Positions 37,664 to 45,952 of a stretch of DNA of 64,000 bases are shown here, in pieces. Origin of the DNA: Gallalistipes aquisgranensis (GTDB taxonomy: Bacteria > Bacteroidota > Bacteroidia > Bacteroidales > Rikenellaceae); assembly GCF_014982715.1 (NCBI RefSeq), contig NZ_JADCJY010000001.1:1488001-1552000 (forward strand). Direction: 5' to 3'. A program made the translations under genes and the position numbers. Below the pieces are notes generated by a model. That model had not been told where the DNA came from. It made no database searches and saw only the letters and a list, made by a program, of their open reading frames with translations. The number at the start of each line of letters is the position of its first letter. Within the stretch, counting starts at the first letter, position 1.

Positions 37664-39280
37664 TTACTCTTCAAGTAGTGATACAAGCGCTTCGATGGGT
37701 TTGCCCTCGGAAGCTACGGGTCTCGTGATTCGCAGGATACGTGCCAAAGTGGGCGCCACGTCCCGCATATCGGCGGGTGCCCGCACCCGGCAGGCGGGAA
37801 TACCGGCTCCCAGCCACATCAGCGGCACATGGGTGTCGTAGTCGTAGAGCGAACCCGACAGGGCCCGCGCCTGTTCGTCCTCTTCGATCCATCCCGGCAT
37901 CAGATTGATGAGCACATCGCCCGAGCGCTTGGGATAGAAACTGTTCTGCATCCGCTTGCCGTACCCCTCGGCGAACGACCCGCCGCTCAGCGCGGTGGCC
38001 GTCAGCGCATGGGAGACGCCCCGGAACTGGAGAGCGAAGGCCGCCGTGCGGTTCTGCACCTCCTCCAGCGAAAGGTTCTGGCTGTAAATCAGCGTCCGGT
38101 TCAGGTAGAGCTGCCGGTCGCGGTATCCCACGACCCACTCGCCCGATCCGTATTGGGCACACAGGAAGCCGTTCACGATCACCCGGAACTGCGCCGCGTT
38201 GAACCGCTCCCGGGGACGGGCCCCGGCGTCGAACGGATCGCTGACCCCGTGATCGGACGTCAGCACGACCAACACATCCTTTTCCGGCACCTGCGCGTAA
38301 ATAAAATCGAGCAGGTCGGCCAGTTCGGTGTCCATGCGGTAGAGCATGTCCTCCCGTTCCATCGACCCGCCTCCGAAAGCGCTGCCGATATATCGGGGCG
38401 TATCGAAACAGATATTGAGCAGGTCGGCGTGTTCGTCCTTGCCCAGGTCCTCGTAGATGACCGCCTGCTTGGCGAAATCCTTCACCAGCGTGATACCGGC
38501 CGGTGTATGGGGAATCCGGGCATAGTCGCGGGATATCTCTTTCCTGCGCAGGAAGCCCAGCGCCGCGATCTTTCTGAAACGGCTCTCGGGTTCGAAGTCG
38601 ATCACCGAATAGCTCTCATTGCGATAGCTCTCCCGGTGGTTGAGCAATTTCCACTCGTAGTCCAGATAGGTATCGGCCAGCCGCTGCCCGTTGTAGCGGA
38701 CGACCCAGTCGGGCAGCGTCCGCATATAGGCGGTCGAGGATATCCAGGTGCAGCGGGTGGTGTCCATCCAGTAGACGTCGGAGGTCTGTCCTCCCATCAC
38801 CACGGCCGACACGGGATCAGACGCGACGGTCACCACCTTGCTGCGGGGGCTCTCCTCCTTCAGCCGGTCGCCCAGCGTGGGCACCACCACATGAAGGGGG
38901 GAATAGCGCCCCACTCCGGCATCGCACTCCAGTCCGGAGACGGAGGGATCGTCGGCCAGCGAGACCGGCTTGTTGTTCACGTAGTCGTACCACCCCGCAT
39001 TCACCACTCCGTGCGCCGAGGGATTGGCCCCCGTGGTAAGGGTGGCCAGACCGGCCGGCGTGGTGGTCTGCATATAGTCGTATTCGCTCTCGGTAAAGGT
39101 CATGCCCTCCCGCAGAAAACGGTTGAAACCGCCCTCGGTGAACTTGTCCCCGTAACGAACCAGATCGTCGTAGCGCAACTGGCTGACCACGACGTTGACC
39201 ACCAGCCGGGGCTTGCGGACACCCTGGGCCGAAGCGCCTACGGTGATTATCGAGAGGAAAAAGAGGGAAATCGCACGCAT
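37664..39280 (-). CDS. Divergent alkaline-phosphatase-superfamily exported protein
   Basis: A 538-residue protein with a signal peptide (MRAISLFFLSIITVGASAQG). It shows the NPP/PafA-type plan: a first strand RLVVNVVVSQLRYDDL, a nucleophile segment MQTTTPAGLATLTTGANPSAHG (threonines 72-74), LTSDHGVSD, and the late YDTHVPLMW histidine. Two positions look odd: the usual metal-binding Asp after the first strand is Ser33, and the N/G-H following the nucleophile Thr-x-Pro is A-G. It may be an altered or inactive member, or a family with different metal geometry. It has its own promoter box and heads the sufE transcript. Confidence 0.8.
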   Translation of the reverse strand: MRAISLFFLSIITVGASAQGVRKPRLVVNVVVSQLRYDDLVRYGDKFTEGGFNRFLREGMTFTESEYDYMQTTTPAGLATLTTGANPSAHGVVNAGWYDYVNNKPVSLADDPSVSGLECDAGVGRYSPLHVVVPTLGDRLKEESPRSKVVTVASDPVSAVVMGGQTSDVYWMDTTRCTWISSTAYMRTLPDWVVRYNGQRLADTYLDYEWKLLNHRESYRNESYSVIDFEPESRFRKIAALGFLRRKEISRDYARIPHTPAGITLVKDFAKQAVIYEDLGKDEHADLLNICFDTPRYIGSAFGGGSMEREDMLYRMDTELADLLDFIYAQVPEKDVLVVLTSDHGVSDPFDAGARPRERFNAAQFRVIVNGFLCAQYGSGEWVVGYRDRQLYLNRTLIYSQNLSLEEVQNRTAAFALQFRGVSHALTATALSGGSFAEGYGKRMQNSFYPKRSGDVLINLMPGWIEEDEQARALSGSLYDYDTHVPLMWLGAGIPACRVRAPADMRDVAPTLARILRITRPVASEGKPIEALVSLLEE

Positions 39281-39301
39281 GGATGACAGACATTAACCGC
39301 G

Positions 39302-39309
39302 CAAAGGTA
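39302..39309 (-). promoter_or_regulatory. TACCTTTG -7 box for the phosphatase-like gene
   Basis: The minus strand reads TACCTTTG, 22 bases before the ATG at 39280, predicting a 5' leader of about 16 bases. It lies in the gap after the zinc-ribbon gene. Confidence 0.6.
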
Positions 39310-39336
39310 GCAAAAACTATCGTCTTTTTACCATTT

Positions 39337-39663
39337 TTATTTCGTTTTGCCGCATTTTCGGAGCAACCACCAGCGTCTGAGCCAGAAACCGTAGAGCAGC
39401 CACAGAGGAACGATCCCCAGCGCCAGCAGCGGCAGCGAAAGGGAGGAGAGGAGCCACGCGCCGAGATTGACCGTCACCAGCGCCAGCGAAAGGGCCAGCC
39501 CGAAGAGCGACGCCCCCGTTTTGTAGCCCGTTTTGAAGACCCTGCGGCACTCCGGACAGCGGAATACCCGCTCCACGCCCGCGCACCACGACCCCGGCAG
39601 GCGCACCTGAGCCCCGCATCCCGGGCAGGGAAAAGTCCGTTTCAGCGAAAAGAAGTTACTCAC
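39337..39663 (-). CDS. Small zinc-ribbon membrane protein
   Basis: A 108-residue protein with two CxxC pairs (CPGCG near residue 13 and CPECR near 36) forming a probable zinc ribbon. It is followed by one long or two short hydrophobic segments (about residues 50-95: SLFGLALSLALVTVNLGAWL and a second stretch) and a basic tail. It overlaps the GSCFA gene by 8 bases, suggesting coupling. No named function is recognised. Confidence 0.7.
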   Translation of the reverse strand: MSNFFSLKRTFPCPGCGAQVRLPGSWCAGVERVFRCPECRRVFKTGYKTGASLFGLALSLALVTVNLGAWLLSSLSLPLLALGIVPLWLLYGFWLRRWWLLRKCGKTK

Positions 39664-40657
39664 GGAACCGCTCCATTTCGGCGCTCATGTCCACCGGGGG
39701 ACACTCCTGCATCAGCAGACGCGCCTGTTCGTAATAAGTGTGCCGGAAGCGGCGGGCAGCCTCCGTGTCCGGCCGCAGCGGACGGTGGGCGGCCGCCCGG
39801 ACGATCTCCCCGATCCGGTCGGCCAGCGCACGTGCGGCGGGAGAGAGGGCCGCCTCCCGAAAGAGCTGCCAGACATATTCGGCCGCCGTCTCCGACGGAT
39901 GCACCATGTCGGCGGCATAGAACCGGTAGTCCCGCAGATCGTCCGTCAGGATTTCGTAGGCCGGGAAATAGACCGTATCGGGATAACGCTCCGTCAGCTC
40001 GTGAACGGCCACGAGCAGCATGGCCTTGCTCAGCGCGTTTTCCGCCAGCCCGTCCTTCAGGTGACGGACCGGACTCACCGTAAAGATCACCTTCTTTCCG
40101 CCCAGGCAGCCGCCGGAAGCACGGCCGTCTTCCCCCTCCGGCGCCTTTTCGAGCAGAGGTGCGAAGGCCTCCACGACCTCCCGCACCGAAAGCCGGCGGC
40201 GGACAAACTCCGAGGCGGGGAAACGGTGGCAGTTGGCCACGACGGCTCCGTCCGCCTTCCGTTCGTACACCCAGGCCGTTCCCAGCGTGACGATCACGTA
40301 GCCGGCACCGTGCAACGCCTCTTCTCCGGCTGCCGAAGCACGGGCGATCCGCTCCAGCACCACGTCCGGATCGGGATCGGAAAAACTGCCGTGATGGTCG
40401 AAGCTGACCCAAAGCTCCCCGTTGCGCACCAGATCGGCCCTGCCGTAGCGGCGTCCTCCGGCCAGCGACCGGAACATGCCCGCCACCGAGAGCGGATTGT
40501 ACAGCACGCCGAACGGATTGCACACGACGGGGAATTTCGCCCGGGCCAGCCGCCCGGCGATCTCCTCGGCGAAGCAGGAACCCACGGCCAGCCCCGGAAC
40601 CGAATGGTCGATTCCGAAACCGAACGCGGGAATCCGTATCGGGGTGCGGAACTCCAT
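39656..40657 (-). CDS. GSCFA domain-containing protein
   Basis: A 333-residue protein with the family-defining VGSCFAEEIAGRL motif (about residues 25-37), NPFGVLYNPLSV, and VIVTLGTAWVYE. A late DMVHPSETAAEYVW segment resembles the Asp-x-x-His end of SGNH/GDSL hydrolases, so an esterase-type activity is plausible; GSCFA is a member of that broader fold by general knowledge. No signal peptide is seen. It lies between DUF4861 and the zinc-ribbon gene. Confidence 0.88.
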   Translation of the reverse strand: MEFRTPIRIPAFGFGIDHSVPGLAVGSCFAEEIAGRLARAKFPVVCNPFGVLYNPLSVAGMFRSLAGGRRYGRADLVRNGELWVSFDHHGSFSDPDPDVVLERIARASAAGEEALHGAGYVIVTLGTAWVYERKADGAVVANCHRFPASEFVRRRLSVREVVEAFAPLLEKAPEGEDGRASGGCLGGKKVIFTVSPVRHLKDGLAENALSKAMLLVAVHELTERYPDTVYFPAYEILTDDLRDYRFYAADMVHPSETAAEYVWQLFREAALSPAARALADRIGEIVRAAAHRPLRPDTEAARRFRHTYYEQARLLMQECPPVDMSAEMERFRE

Positions 40658-40667
40658 CGTATGCGCG

Positions 40668-41954
40668 CTATTCGGTCAGTTCGCGGGGCAGTTCCTCGGC
40701 CACGAAAGCGCGTTCGCGCGTAATGCCGTCGGCGGCCGTCACCATCTTCATGCGGCCCACGCCGATCCGGGCGGGCCGGGTCCCGGCCCACGCCTTCACG
40801 TAATCGAAAAACTGTTCCGCGCTCTTATATCCGAAACTCTCCTTCTCGGCGGCCACCGTCATGCGGTAGTCGATCCGGCCCCGCGCGTCGGGACGGAGCA
40901 GGTAGAGATAGTTGACCTTGTCGTCACGGCGCTCCTTGATGTACTCCGGAGCGATGGCCACGGCCAGCCCGCAGGTCTGTTTGGGGTATTTCACGGTGTC
41001 GTTCACCGGATAGTCCGTTCCCCACACGGCGGCGACGCCCCGATCGTCCACATAAGAGGTGTGCTCGGCCATCTTCATCACGCCCGTGCAGAACACGAGG
41101 TTCCGCAGGTCGCCCCCGAGCGTGTTCTGCACCTGGGCATCGCGGTGCCCGGCCCAAAGAATGTACCGGGAGTTCATATCAATGTCGCGGCCGTTGTATT
41201 TCCAGCCCTTCACCTGCATATCCACCACCGTGCGCACGGGACCTTTGGCCAGAATCCGCGCCTGACGCTCGGTCATCGGGGCGATATGGATCGCCTGCTG
41301 CCCGATGTTGTCCCAGCCCTTGAGGGCACCCACGCCCACGCTGCCGAAAACGCGGATGATGTCGTCGCCCATCCCCCGGGCCAGTTGCTCGTCGGTGGGG
41401 TACCACATGGTTTCGGCCAGCTCCAGTCCCTTGTTCTTTTTACCGTATATATCTATCGTCTGCTTCTTGTCGAAGTAGATGCGGTAAGCGATCATGTCCG
41501 ACTCGAACGCCGGACCGTGGTGATGCAGCCTATTGTACATGTTGTCCTCGGTGGCCGTCACCACATCCGTAGCCGTCAACTCCCTGGTCCCGGGGTCCTT
41601 CAGAAACATCTGGGCATGCACCCGCGAAGGATAGCGGTCGGCGGAGACGCTCCTGTCCGAATAGACGATCTTCAGCTCCTTCTGTTCGCGGGGCTCCAGA
41701 TCGACCACGAAAGCCAGCTCCTCGGCCCGTCCGTCGCGGTCGAGATCGTCCATCTGAGAGGGAATCTCCTTCCCGTCCGCATAGACCGTGGCCGACTTCA
41801 CCCACGAAGCCGAAACGGGAATCACCACCGGCTCGTCCTTGCGGGGCTCACTGTCGGGATTGGTCACCACATAGTTCACCTTCACGTTCTTCGCGGAAAC
41901 CGCACCCACCAGCAGCAGCGACACGGCCCATATACACGTTTTGCTGAAATTCAT
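40668..41954 (-). CDS. DUF4861 exported protein
   Basis: A 428-residue protein with a signal peptide (MNFSKTCIWAVSLLLVGAVSA). The HHHGPAFESDMIAYRIYFDK segment and the late GYKSAEQFFDYVKAWAG match the DUF4861 family, which occurs in carbohydrate-utilisation contexts, often beside uronate-type genes. No such genes are adjacent here, so the substrate is unknown. The gene has its own promoter box and ends 10 bases before the GSCFA start. Confidence 0.88.
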   Translation of the reverse strand: MNFSKTCIWAVSLLLVGAVSAKNVKVNYVVTNPDSEPRKDEPVVIPVSASWVKSATVYADGKEIPSQMDDLDRDGRAEELAFVVDLEPREQKELKIVYSDRSVSADRYPSRVHAQMFLKDPGTRELTATDVVTATEDNMYNRLHHHGPAFESDMIAYRIYFDKKQTIDIYGKKNKGLELAETMWYPTDEQLARGMGDDIIRVFGSVGVGALKGWDNIGQQAIHIAPMTERQARILAKGPVRTVVDMQVKGWKYNGRDIDMNSRYILWAGHRDAQVQNTLGGDLRNLVFCTGVMKMAEHTSYVDDRGVAAVWGTDYPVNDTVKYPKQTCGLAVAIAPEYIKERRDDKVNYLYLLRPDARGRIDYRMTVAAEKESFGYKSAEQFFDYVKAWAGTRPARIGVGRMKMVTAADGITRERAFVAEELPRELTE

Positions 41955-41985
41955 AGATTCGTCCGTTTTTTTGAAAGATAACGGT

Positions 41986-41993
41986 CAAAGGTA
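41986..41993 (-). promoter_or_regulatory. TACCTTTG -7 box for the DUF4861 gene
   Basis: The minus strand reads TACCTTTG, 32 bases before the ATG at 41954. With the plus-strand box at 42016-42023 it forms a compact divergent promoter pair. Confidence 0.65.
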
Positions 41994-42015
41994 CGAATTT
42001 ATTCTCGAATATCAC

Positions 42016-42023
42016 TACCTTTG
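42016..42023 (+). promoter_or_regulatory. TACCTTTG -7 box for ispE
   Basis: The plus strand reads TACCTTTG, 24 bases before the ispE ATG. No -33 TTTG is seen at 19 bases. Predicted leader is about 18 bases. Confidence 0.65.
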
Positions 42024-42046
42024 GACTTCACTCATGCGCACACGCC

Positions 42047-42877
42047 ATGCTCTTTTTCGCCAACTGTAAAATCAACATAGGGCTCGACATCCTCGCCCGG
42101 CGGCCGGACGGTTACCACGACATCGAAACGCTGATGCTCCCCGTGCGCGGGCTCTGCGACGCCGTGGAGGCGCTCCCCGCGGAACGGGACGCCTTCTCCT
42201 GCGCGGGCCTCGCCGTAGATTGCCCGCCCGAAAGGAACCTCTGCCTGAAGGCGCTCCGCCTCGTGCGGGAACGGCATGCCGTCGGCCCCGTATCGCTCCA
42301 CCTGCTCAAGGCTGTCCCGTTCGGGGCGGGACTGGGAGGCGGATCGTCCGACGCAGCCTTCACGATCCGGCTGCTCGACGCACTCTTCTCGCTGGAACTT
42401 TCCGACGAAGAAATGGAATCGCTGGCGGCCCGGCTGGGAAGCGACACGGCCTTCTTCATCCGCAACCGGCCGGCCCTGGCCTCGGGCCGGGGCGAAATCC
42501 TCACTCCGTGGACGGAGGACGGATCGGTTCCCGAACCCTTGCGCGGCAAATACCTGGCCATTGTCAAACCCCCGTTCGGCGTAGGCACGGCCGAAGCCTA
42601 CCGGGACGTGCGGCCCTCCGTGCCGGAAACTCCGCTGCGCGAACGGCTGGCCGCCCCGCTGCACAGGTGGAGGGAGACGGTGGTCAACGCCTTCGAGCCC
42701 TCCGTGTTCGCCCTCTATCCGCAGTTGGCGCAGATCAAACGCGGCCTTTACGATGCGGGCGCCGTATACGCCTCCCTCTCGGGCTCGGGCTCGGCCTTGT
42801 ACGGCATTTTCGAAAACGAGGTTCCCCGGGCGGCCTTCCCCAATAAATGTTTTGTATACCAGGAACTTATCCGGTAG
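42047..42877 (+). CDS. ispE: 4-diphosphocytidyl-2-C-methyl-D-erythritol kinase
   Basis: A 276-residue GHMP kinase of the MEP isoprenoid pathway, phosphorylating CDP-methylerythritol with ATP. ANCKINIGLDILARRPDGYH is the conserved N-terminus, PFGAGLGGGSSDAAFTIRLL the GHMP glycine-rich ATP loop, and SLSGSGSALYGIF the C-terminal motif. Its presence indicates that the organism makes isoprenoids by the MEP route. It is followed after 133 bases by the carboxylase genes. Confidence 0.95.
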   Translation: MLFFANCKINIGLDILARRPDGYHDIETLMLPVRGLCDAVEALPAERDAFSCAGLAVDCPPERNLCLKALRLVRERHAVGPVSLHLLKAVPFGAGLGGGSSDAAFTIRLLDALFSLELSDEEMESLAARLGSDTAFFIRNRPALASGRGEILTPWTEDGSVPEPLRGKYLAIVKPPFGVGTAEAYRDVRPSVPETPLRERLAAPLHRWRETVVNAFEPSVFALYPQLAQIKRGLYDAGAVYASLSGSGSALYGIFENEVPRAAFPNKCFVYQELIR

Positions 42878-42941
42878 TCGGACACGATTCGGGACGGAAA
42901 ATGCTCCGATTTGGAAAATAATTCGTAAACTTGCAACGGAA

Positions 42942-42967
42942 CTTTCCCGTCCCCCGGGGCGGGAAAG
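42942..42967 (+). other. Hairpin between ispE and the carboxyltransferase
   Basis: CTTTCCCG at 42942-42949 pairs with CGGGAAAG at 42960-42967, and the inner bases extend the stem to about 11 pairs with a tiny C-rich loop. It lies 43 bases before the carboxyltransferase ATG, followed by A-rich sequence rather than U. It could terminate ispE weakly or structure the carboxylase leader. Confidence 0.45.
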
Positions 42968-43010
42968 GAAAATTAACGGACTCAATTCTAACCACTTAAA
43001 TAGGATTCTT

Positions 43011-44555
43011 ATGTCAGAAGACAAAAAGGTTCTCGACCTCGAGCAGCGTAAACAGAAGATTTTCTGCGGAGGCGGAACGAAGGCCATCGAGAAGCAGAAG
43101 GCCATGGGTAAGCTCACGGCCCGCGAGCGAATCATCGCCCTGTTGGACAAAGACACCTTCCAGGAGTACGACATTTTCGTCAAGCACGACAACATCGACT
43201 TCGGAATGCAGGACAAAGACCTGCCCGGCGACGGTGTTATTATAGGTACGGGCGCCATCTGCGGATCGCCCGTGGCCGTTTTCGCACAGGACTTCACCGT
43301 GGCCGGCGGCTCGCTCGGCTTCATGCACGCCCGCAAGATCACCAAGATCATGGACTACGCGCTGAACATGCGCATTCCGCTGATCGGCATCAACGACTCG
43401 GGCGGCGCCCGCATCCAGGAGGGAGTGAACGCCCTGGCCGGATACGGCGAAATCTTCTTCCGCAACACCCTCTCGAGCGGCGTGATTCCCCAGATTTCGG
43501 TGATCCTCGGCCCCTGCGCCGGCGGTGCCGTCTACTCGCCCGCCCTCACCGACTTCGTCTTCGTGGTGGAGAACATTTCGAAAATGTTCATCACGGGCCC
43601 GGCCGTCATCAAGACCGTGCTCGGCGAGGAGATTTCCGACGAAGAGCTCGGAGGCGCCCGCGTACATGCCGAGCAGACGGGTAACGCACACTTCTTCGCC
43701 CACAGCGAGGACGAGTGCTTCGAGCAGATCCGCACGCTCATCAGCATGCTGCCCGCCAACAACACCCAGAAAGCCGAAAAGGTAGCCCCTGCCGAACCGC
43801 TGGCCAAATACAAGATCGAAGAGGTCGTTCCGGCCGATCCGTCGCAGCCCTACGACGTGCGCGACGTGATCCGTTCGATTGTGGACGACAGCGAATTCAT
43901 GGAGGTGATGGAGTTCTTCGCCGCCAACATCGTGGTCGGCTTCGCCCGGATCAACGGCGAGACCGTGGGCTTCGTGGCCAACCAGCCGCTGGTACTGGCC
44001 GGCGTGCTCGACTGCGACTCGTCGGACAAGGCCGCCCGCTTCATCCGTTTCTGCGACGCATTCAACATTCCGATCGTCACCCTCGAAGACCTGCCGGGCT
44101 ACCTGCCGGGCATCGACCAGGAACATGCCGGCGTGATCCGCCACGGAGCCAAAATGCTCTACGCTTACAGCGAGAGTACGGTGGCCAAGATCACGATCAT
44201 CATGCGCAAGGCCTACGGCGGCGGTTACATCGCCATGGGTTCGCGCCACCTGCGTTCGGACTTCGTCTTCGCATGGCCGCAGGCCGAAATCGCCGTGATG
44301 GGCGCCGAGGGCGCCGCCAACATCATCTTCCGCAAGGAGATCATGGACGCCGAGGACCCGAAGGAGATGCGCAAGCTCAAAATCCAGGAGTACCGCGAGA
44401 AGTTCGCCAACCCCTACGTAGCCGCTTCGAAGGGTTATATCGACGCCGTGATCGCCCCGGCCGAAACCCGTAAATTCATCGTGGAGGCCCTCAAGGTCGC
44501 CGCAACCAAAAACGTGGGCCGTCCCAAGAAAAAACACGGTCTGCCCCCGTTCTAA
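43011..44555 (+). CDS. Acyl-CoA carboxyltransferase beta subunit (propionyl-/methylmalonyl-CoA type)
   Basis: Start ATG 43011 gives 514 residues beginning MSEDKKVLDLEQRKQ. It has the two crotonase-like halves of carboxyltransferases: GSLGFMHARKITKIMDYAL, NDSGGARIQEGVNALAGYGE and GPCAGGAVYSPALTDF in the N-half, and LEDLPGYLPGIDQEHAGVI with RKAYGGGYIAMGS in the C-half. This is the propionyl-CoA carboxylase/methylmalonyl-CoA decarboxylase group. It moves a carboxyl group between biotin and an acyl-CoA. A biotin carrier gene follows after 12 bases. No biotin carboxylase or sodium-pump subunit is present, so the direction of reaction is undecided. Confidence 0.93.
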   Translation: MSEDKKVLDLEQRKQKIFCGGGTKAIEKQKAMGKLTARERIIALLDKDTFQEYDIFVKHDNIDFGMQDKDLPGDGVIIGTGAICGSPVAVFAQDFTVAGGSLGFMHARKITKIMDYALNMRIPLIGINDSGGARIQEGVNALAGYGEIFFRNTLSSGVIPQISVILGPCAGGAVYSPALTDFVFVVENISKMFITGPAVIKTVLGEEISDEELGGARVHAEQTGNAHFFAHSEDECFEQIRTLISMLPANNTQKAEKVAPAEPLAKYKIEEVVPADPSQPYDVRDVIRSIVDDSEFMEVMEFFAANIVVGFARINGETVGFVANQPLVLAGVLDCDSSDKAARFIRFCDAFNIPIVTLEDLPGYLPGIDQEHAGVIRHGAKMLYAYSESTVAKITIIMRKAYGGGYIAMGSRHLRSDFVFAWPQAEIAVMGAEGAANIIFRKEIMDAEDPKEMRKLKIQEYREKFANPYVAASKGYIDAVIAPAETRKFIVEALKVAATKNVGRPKKKHGLPPF

Positions 44556-44567
44556 ACCGCCGAAGCC

Positions 44568-44882
44568 ATGTCAGAGAAGAACTACGAAGTACTTTCGACC
44601 GAAAGCGGCGAGTTCCGGACGACCTTCAACAAGGCCTATCTGAACCGGAAAAAATGGGAGCCGGCCAATCCCCGGCACATTCTTTCGTTCATGCCGGGTT
44701 CGGTGGTGGAATACCGCGTGAAGGTGGGCGACAAGGTGCGCAAGGGCGACTGCCTGATGACCTTCCGGGCCATGAAGATGAATAACAACGTGCTCTCCCC
44801 GATCGACGGGGTGGTGAAGAAGATCGACGCGGAAGTCGGGGCCAACGTACCCAAGGACACGCTGCTGATCGAATTCGAATAG
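44568..44882 (+). CDS. Biotin carboxyl carrier protein
   Basis: A 104-residue biotinyl-domain protein with the biotin attachment motif RAMKMNN (K70). The preceding MPGSVVEYRVKVGDKVRKGD and following PIDGVVKKIDAEVGANV are the usual flattened barrel. It lacks the Pro/Ala-rich linker of decarboxylase gamma chains, being preceded by only a short N-terminal extension. It directly follows the carboxyltransferase gene and is closed by a strong terminator, so these two genes form the whole transcript. Confidence 0.92.
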   Translation: MSEKNYEVLSTESGEFRTTFNKAYLNRKKWEPANPRHILSFMPGSVVEYRVKVGDKVRKGDCLMTFRAMKMNNNVLSPIDGVVKKIDAEVGANVPKDTLLIEFE

Positions 44883-44901
44883 GCACAGTCTCCGTGATAA
44901 G

Positions 44902-44931
44902 AAACCGCTTCTTTCCGAAGCGGTTTTTTTT
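44902..44931 (+). terminator. Strong Rho-independent terminator
   Basis: AAACCGCTTC at 44902-44911 pairs with GAAGCGGTTT at 44917-44926 around loop TTTCC, followed by an unbroken T run to 44931. It ends the carboxylase operon. The stretch from 44932 to 45094 contains no gene that I can support. Confidence 0.92.
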
Positions 44932-45094
44932 GCTCGCTCCCCCCCCGGGACGGGGAGATGCCAACCCCGGACCGTCCGGCAATCAACCGCCGCATTCGCG
45001 GAAAACCCTTCCCGACGACCAGCATCCACACATCCACAACCCCTCCCGCATGACCTGTCCCGCCAAACACCTCTCCAGAAAAGGTTCCCCAAAG

Positions 45095-45136
45095 AAAAAA
45101 GCGAGGGGCCGTCCGTTACCGGACGGCCCCTCGCTT
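45095..45136 (-). terminator. Strong terminator of the tpiA transcript
   Basis: GCGAGGGGCCGTCCG at 45101-45115 pairs perfectly with CGGACGGCCCCTCGC at 45120-45134 around loop TTAC, and two A-T pairs extend the stem. On the minus strand it is followed by six U residues. Confidence 0.92.
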
Positions 45137-45155
45137 ATCTTTTCGGAATATCCGA

Positions 45156-45914
45156 CTATTTCGCAAATCCCTTGCCGATAGCCAGAAAATCGGCAGCTAC
45201 CAGCGATGCGCCCCCGATCAGACCGCCGTCCACATCGGGTTTGGCGAACAGTTCGGCGGCATTCGACGGCTTGCAGCTGCCTCCGTAGAGGATCGGAGTC
45301 TGCTCGGCCGCGGCACCGAATTTCTTGCGGAGCACTTCGCGGATATGCGCATGAATCTCCTGTGCCTGCTCGGCCGTGGCGGTTTTACCCGTACCGATGG
45401 CCCACACGGGCTCGTAGGCGACAATCACGTTGGCGAACTGCTCGGGCGTGAGGTTGTAAACCACCTCCTCGATCTGGGCCGTCACCACGTCCAGATGCTT
45501 GCCGGCCTCGCGCTCGGCCAGATTTTCGCCCACGCAATAGATCGGCCGGAGGCCGTTGGCCAGCGCCAGCGCCATCTTCTTGTTGAGCGTAGCGCTCGTC
45601 TCACCGTAATACTGGCGACGCTCCGAATGGCCGAGGATCACGTATTCCACACCCAGCGAAGCGATCATGGCGGCCGAAACCTCGCCGGTATAGGCCCCTT
45701 TGGCCTCGTCGGCACAGTTCTGGGCCGACACGGCGATACCGGTTCCGCGGGTCGCTTTAACCACCTCCGACAGGTGGGTGAAGGGAGGGGCTACGATAAA
45801 GTCCACGCACGGGCACACCTCGCCTTTGCCGGCGGCCACGGCTTTCGCCAGTTCCACGCCTTCGACGGGCGTGGTGTTCATCTTCCAGTTTCCTGCAACG
45901 ATTTTCCTTCTCAT
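45156..45914 (-). CDS. tpiA: Triosephosphate isomerase
   Basis: A 252-residue TIM-barrel enzyme interconverting glyceraldehyde-3-phosphate and dihydroxyacetone phosphate. [10 protein letters not shown] carries the substrate lysine, [13 protein letters not shown] the electrophilic histidine, [15 protein letters not shown] the catalytic glutamate and flexible loop, and [10 protein letters not shown] the phosphate site. Length is normal. It lies 38 bases downstream of lysS on the same strand and is closed by a strong terminator. Confidence 0.97.
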   Translation of the reverse strand: MRRKIVAGNWKMNTTPVEGVELAKAVAAGKGEVCPCVDFIVAPPFTHLSEVVKATRGTGIAVSAQNCADEAKGAYTGEVSAAMIASLGVEYVILGHSERRQYYGETSATLNKKMALALANGLRPIYCVGENLAEREAGKHLDVVTAQIEEVVYNLTPEQFANVIVAYEPVWAIGTGKTATAEQAQEIHAHIREVLRKKFGAAAEQTPILYGGSCKPSNAAELFAKPDVDGGLIGGASLVAADFLAIGKGFAK

Positions 45915-45952
45915 AATCTTTCGTTATTTTGATTCGATATTGTTCGTTCCGG

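Noticed and set aside
44894-45181. Short plus-strand open frame between the carboxylase operon and tpiA
   Set aside because: It begins inside one terminator stem and runs through the second, with Pro/Arg/Lys-rich composition.
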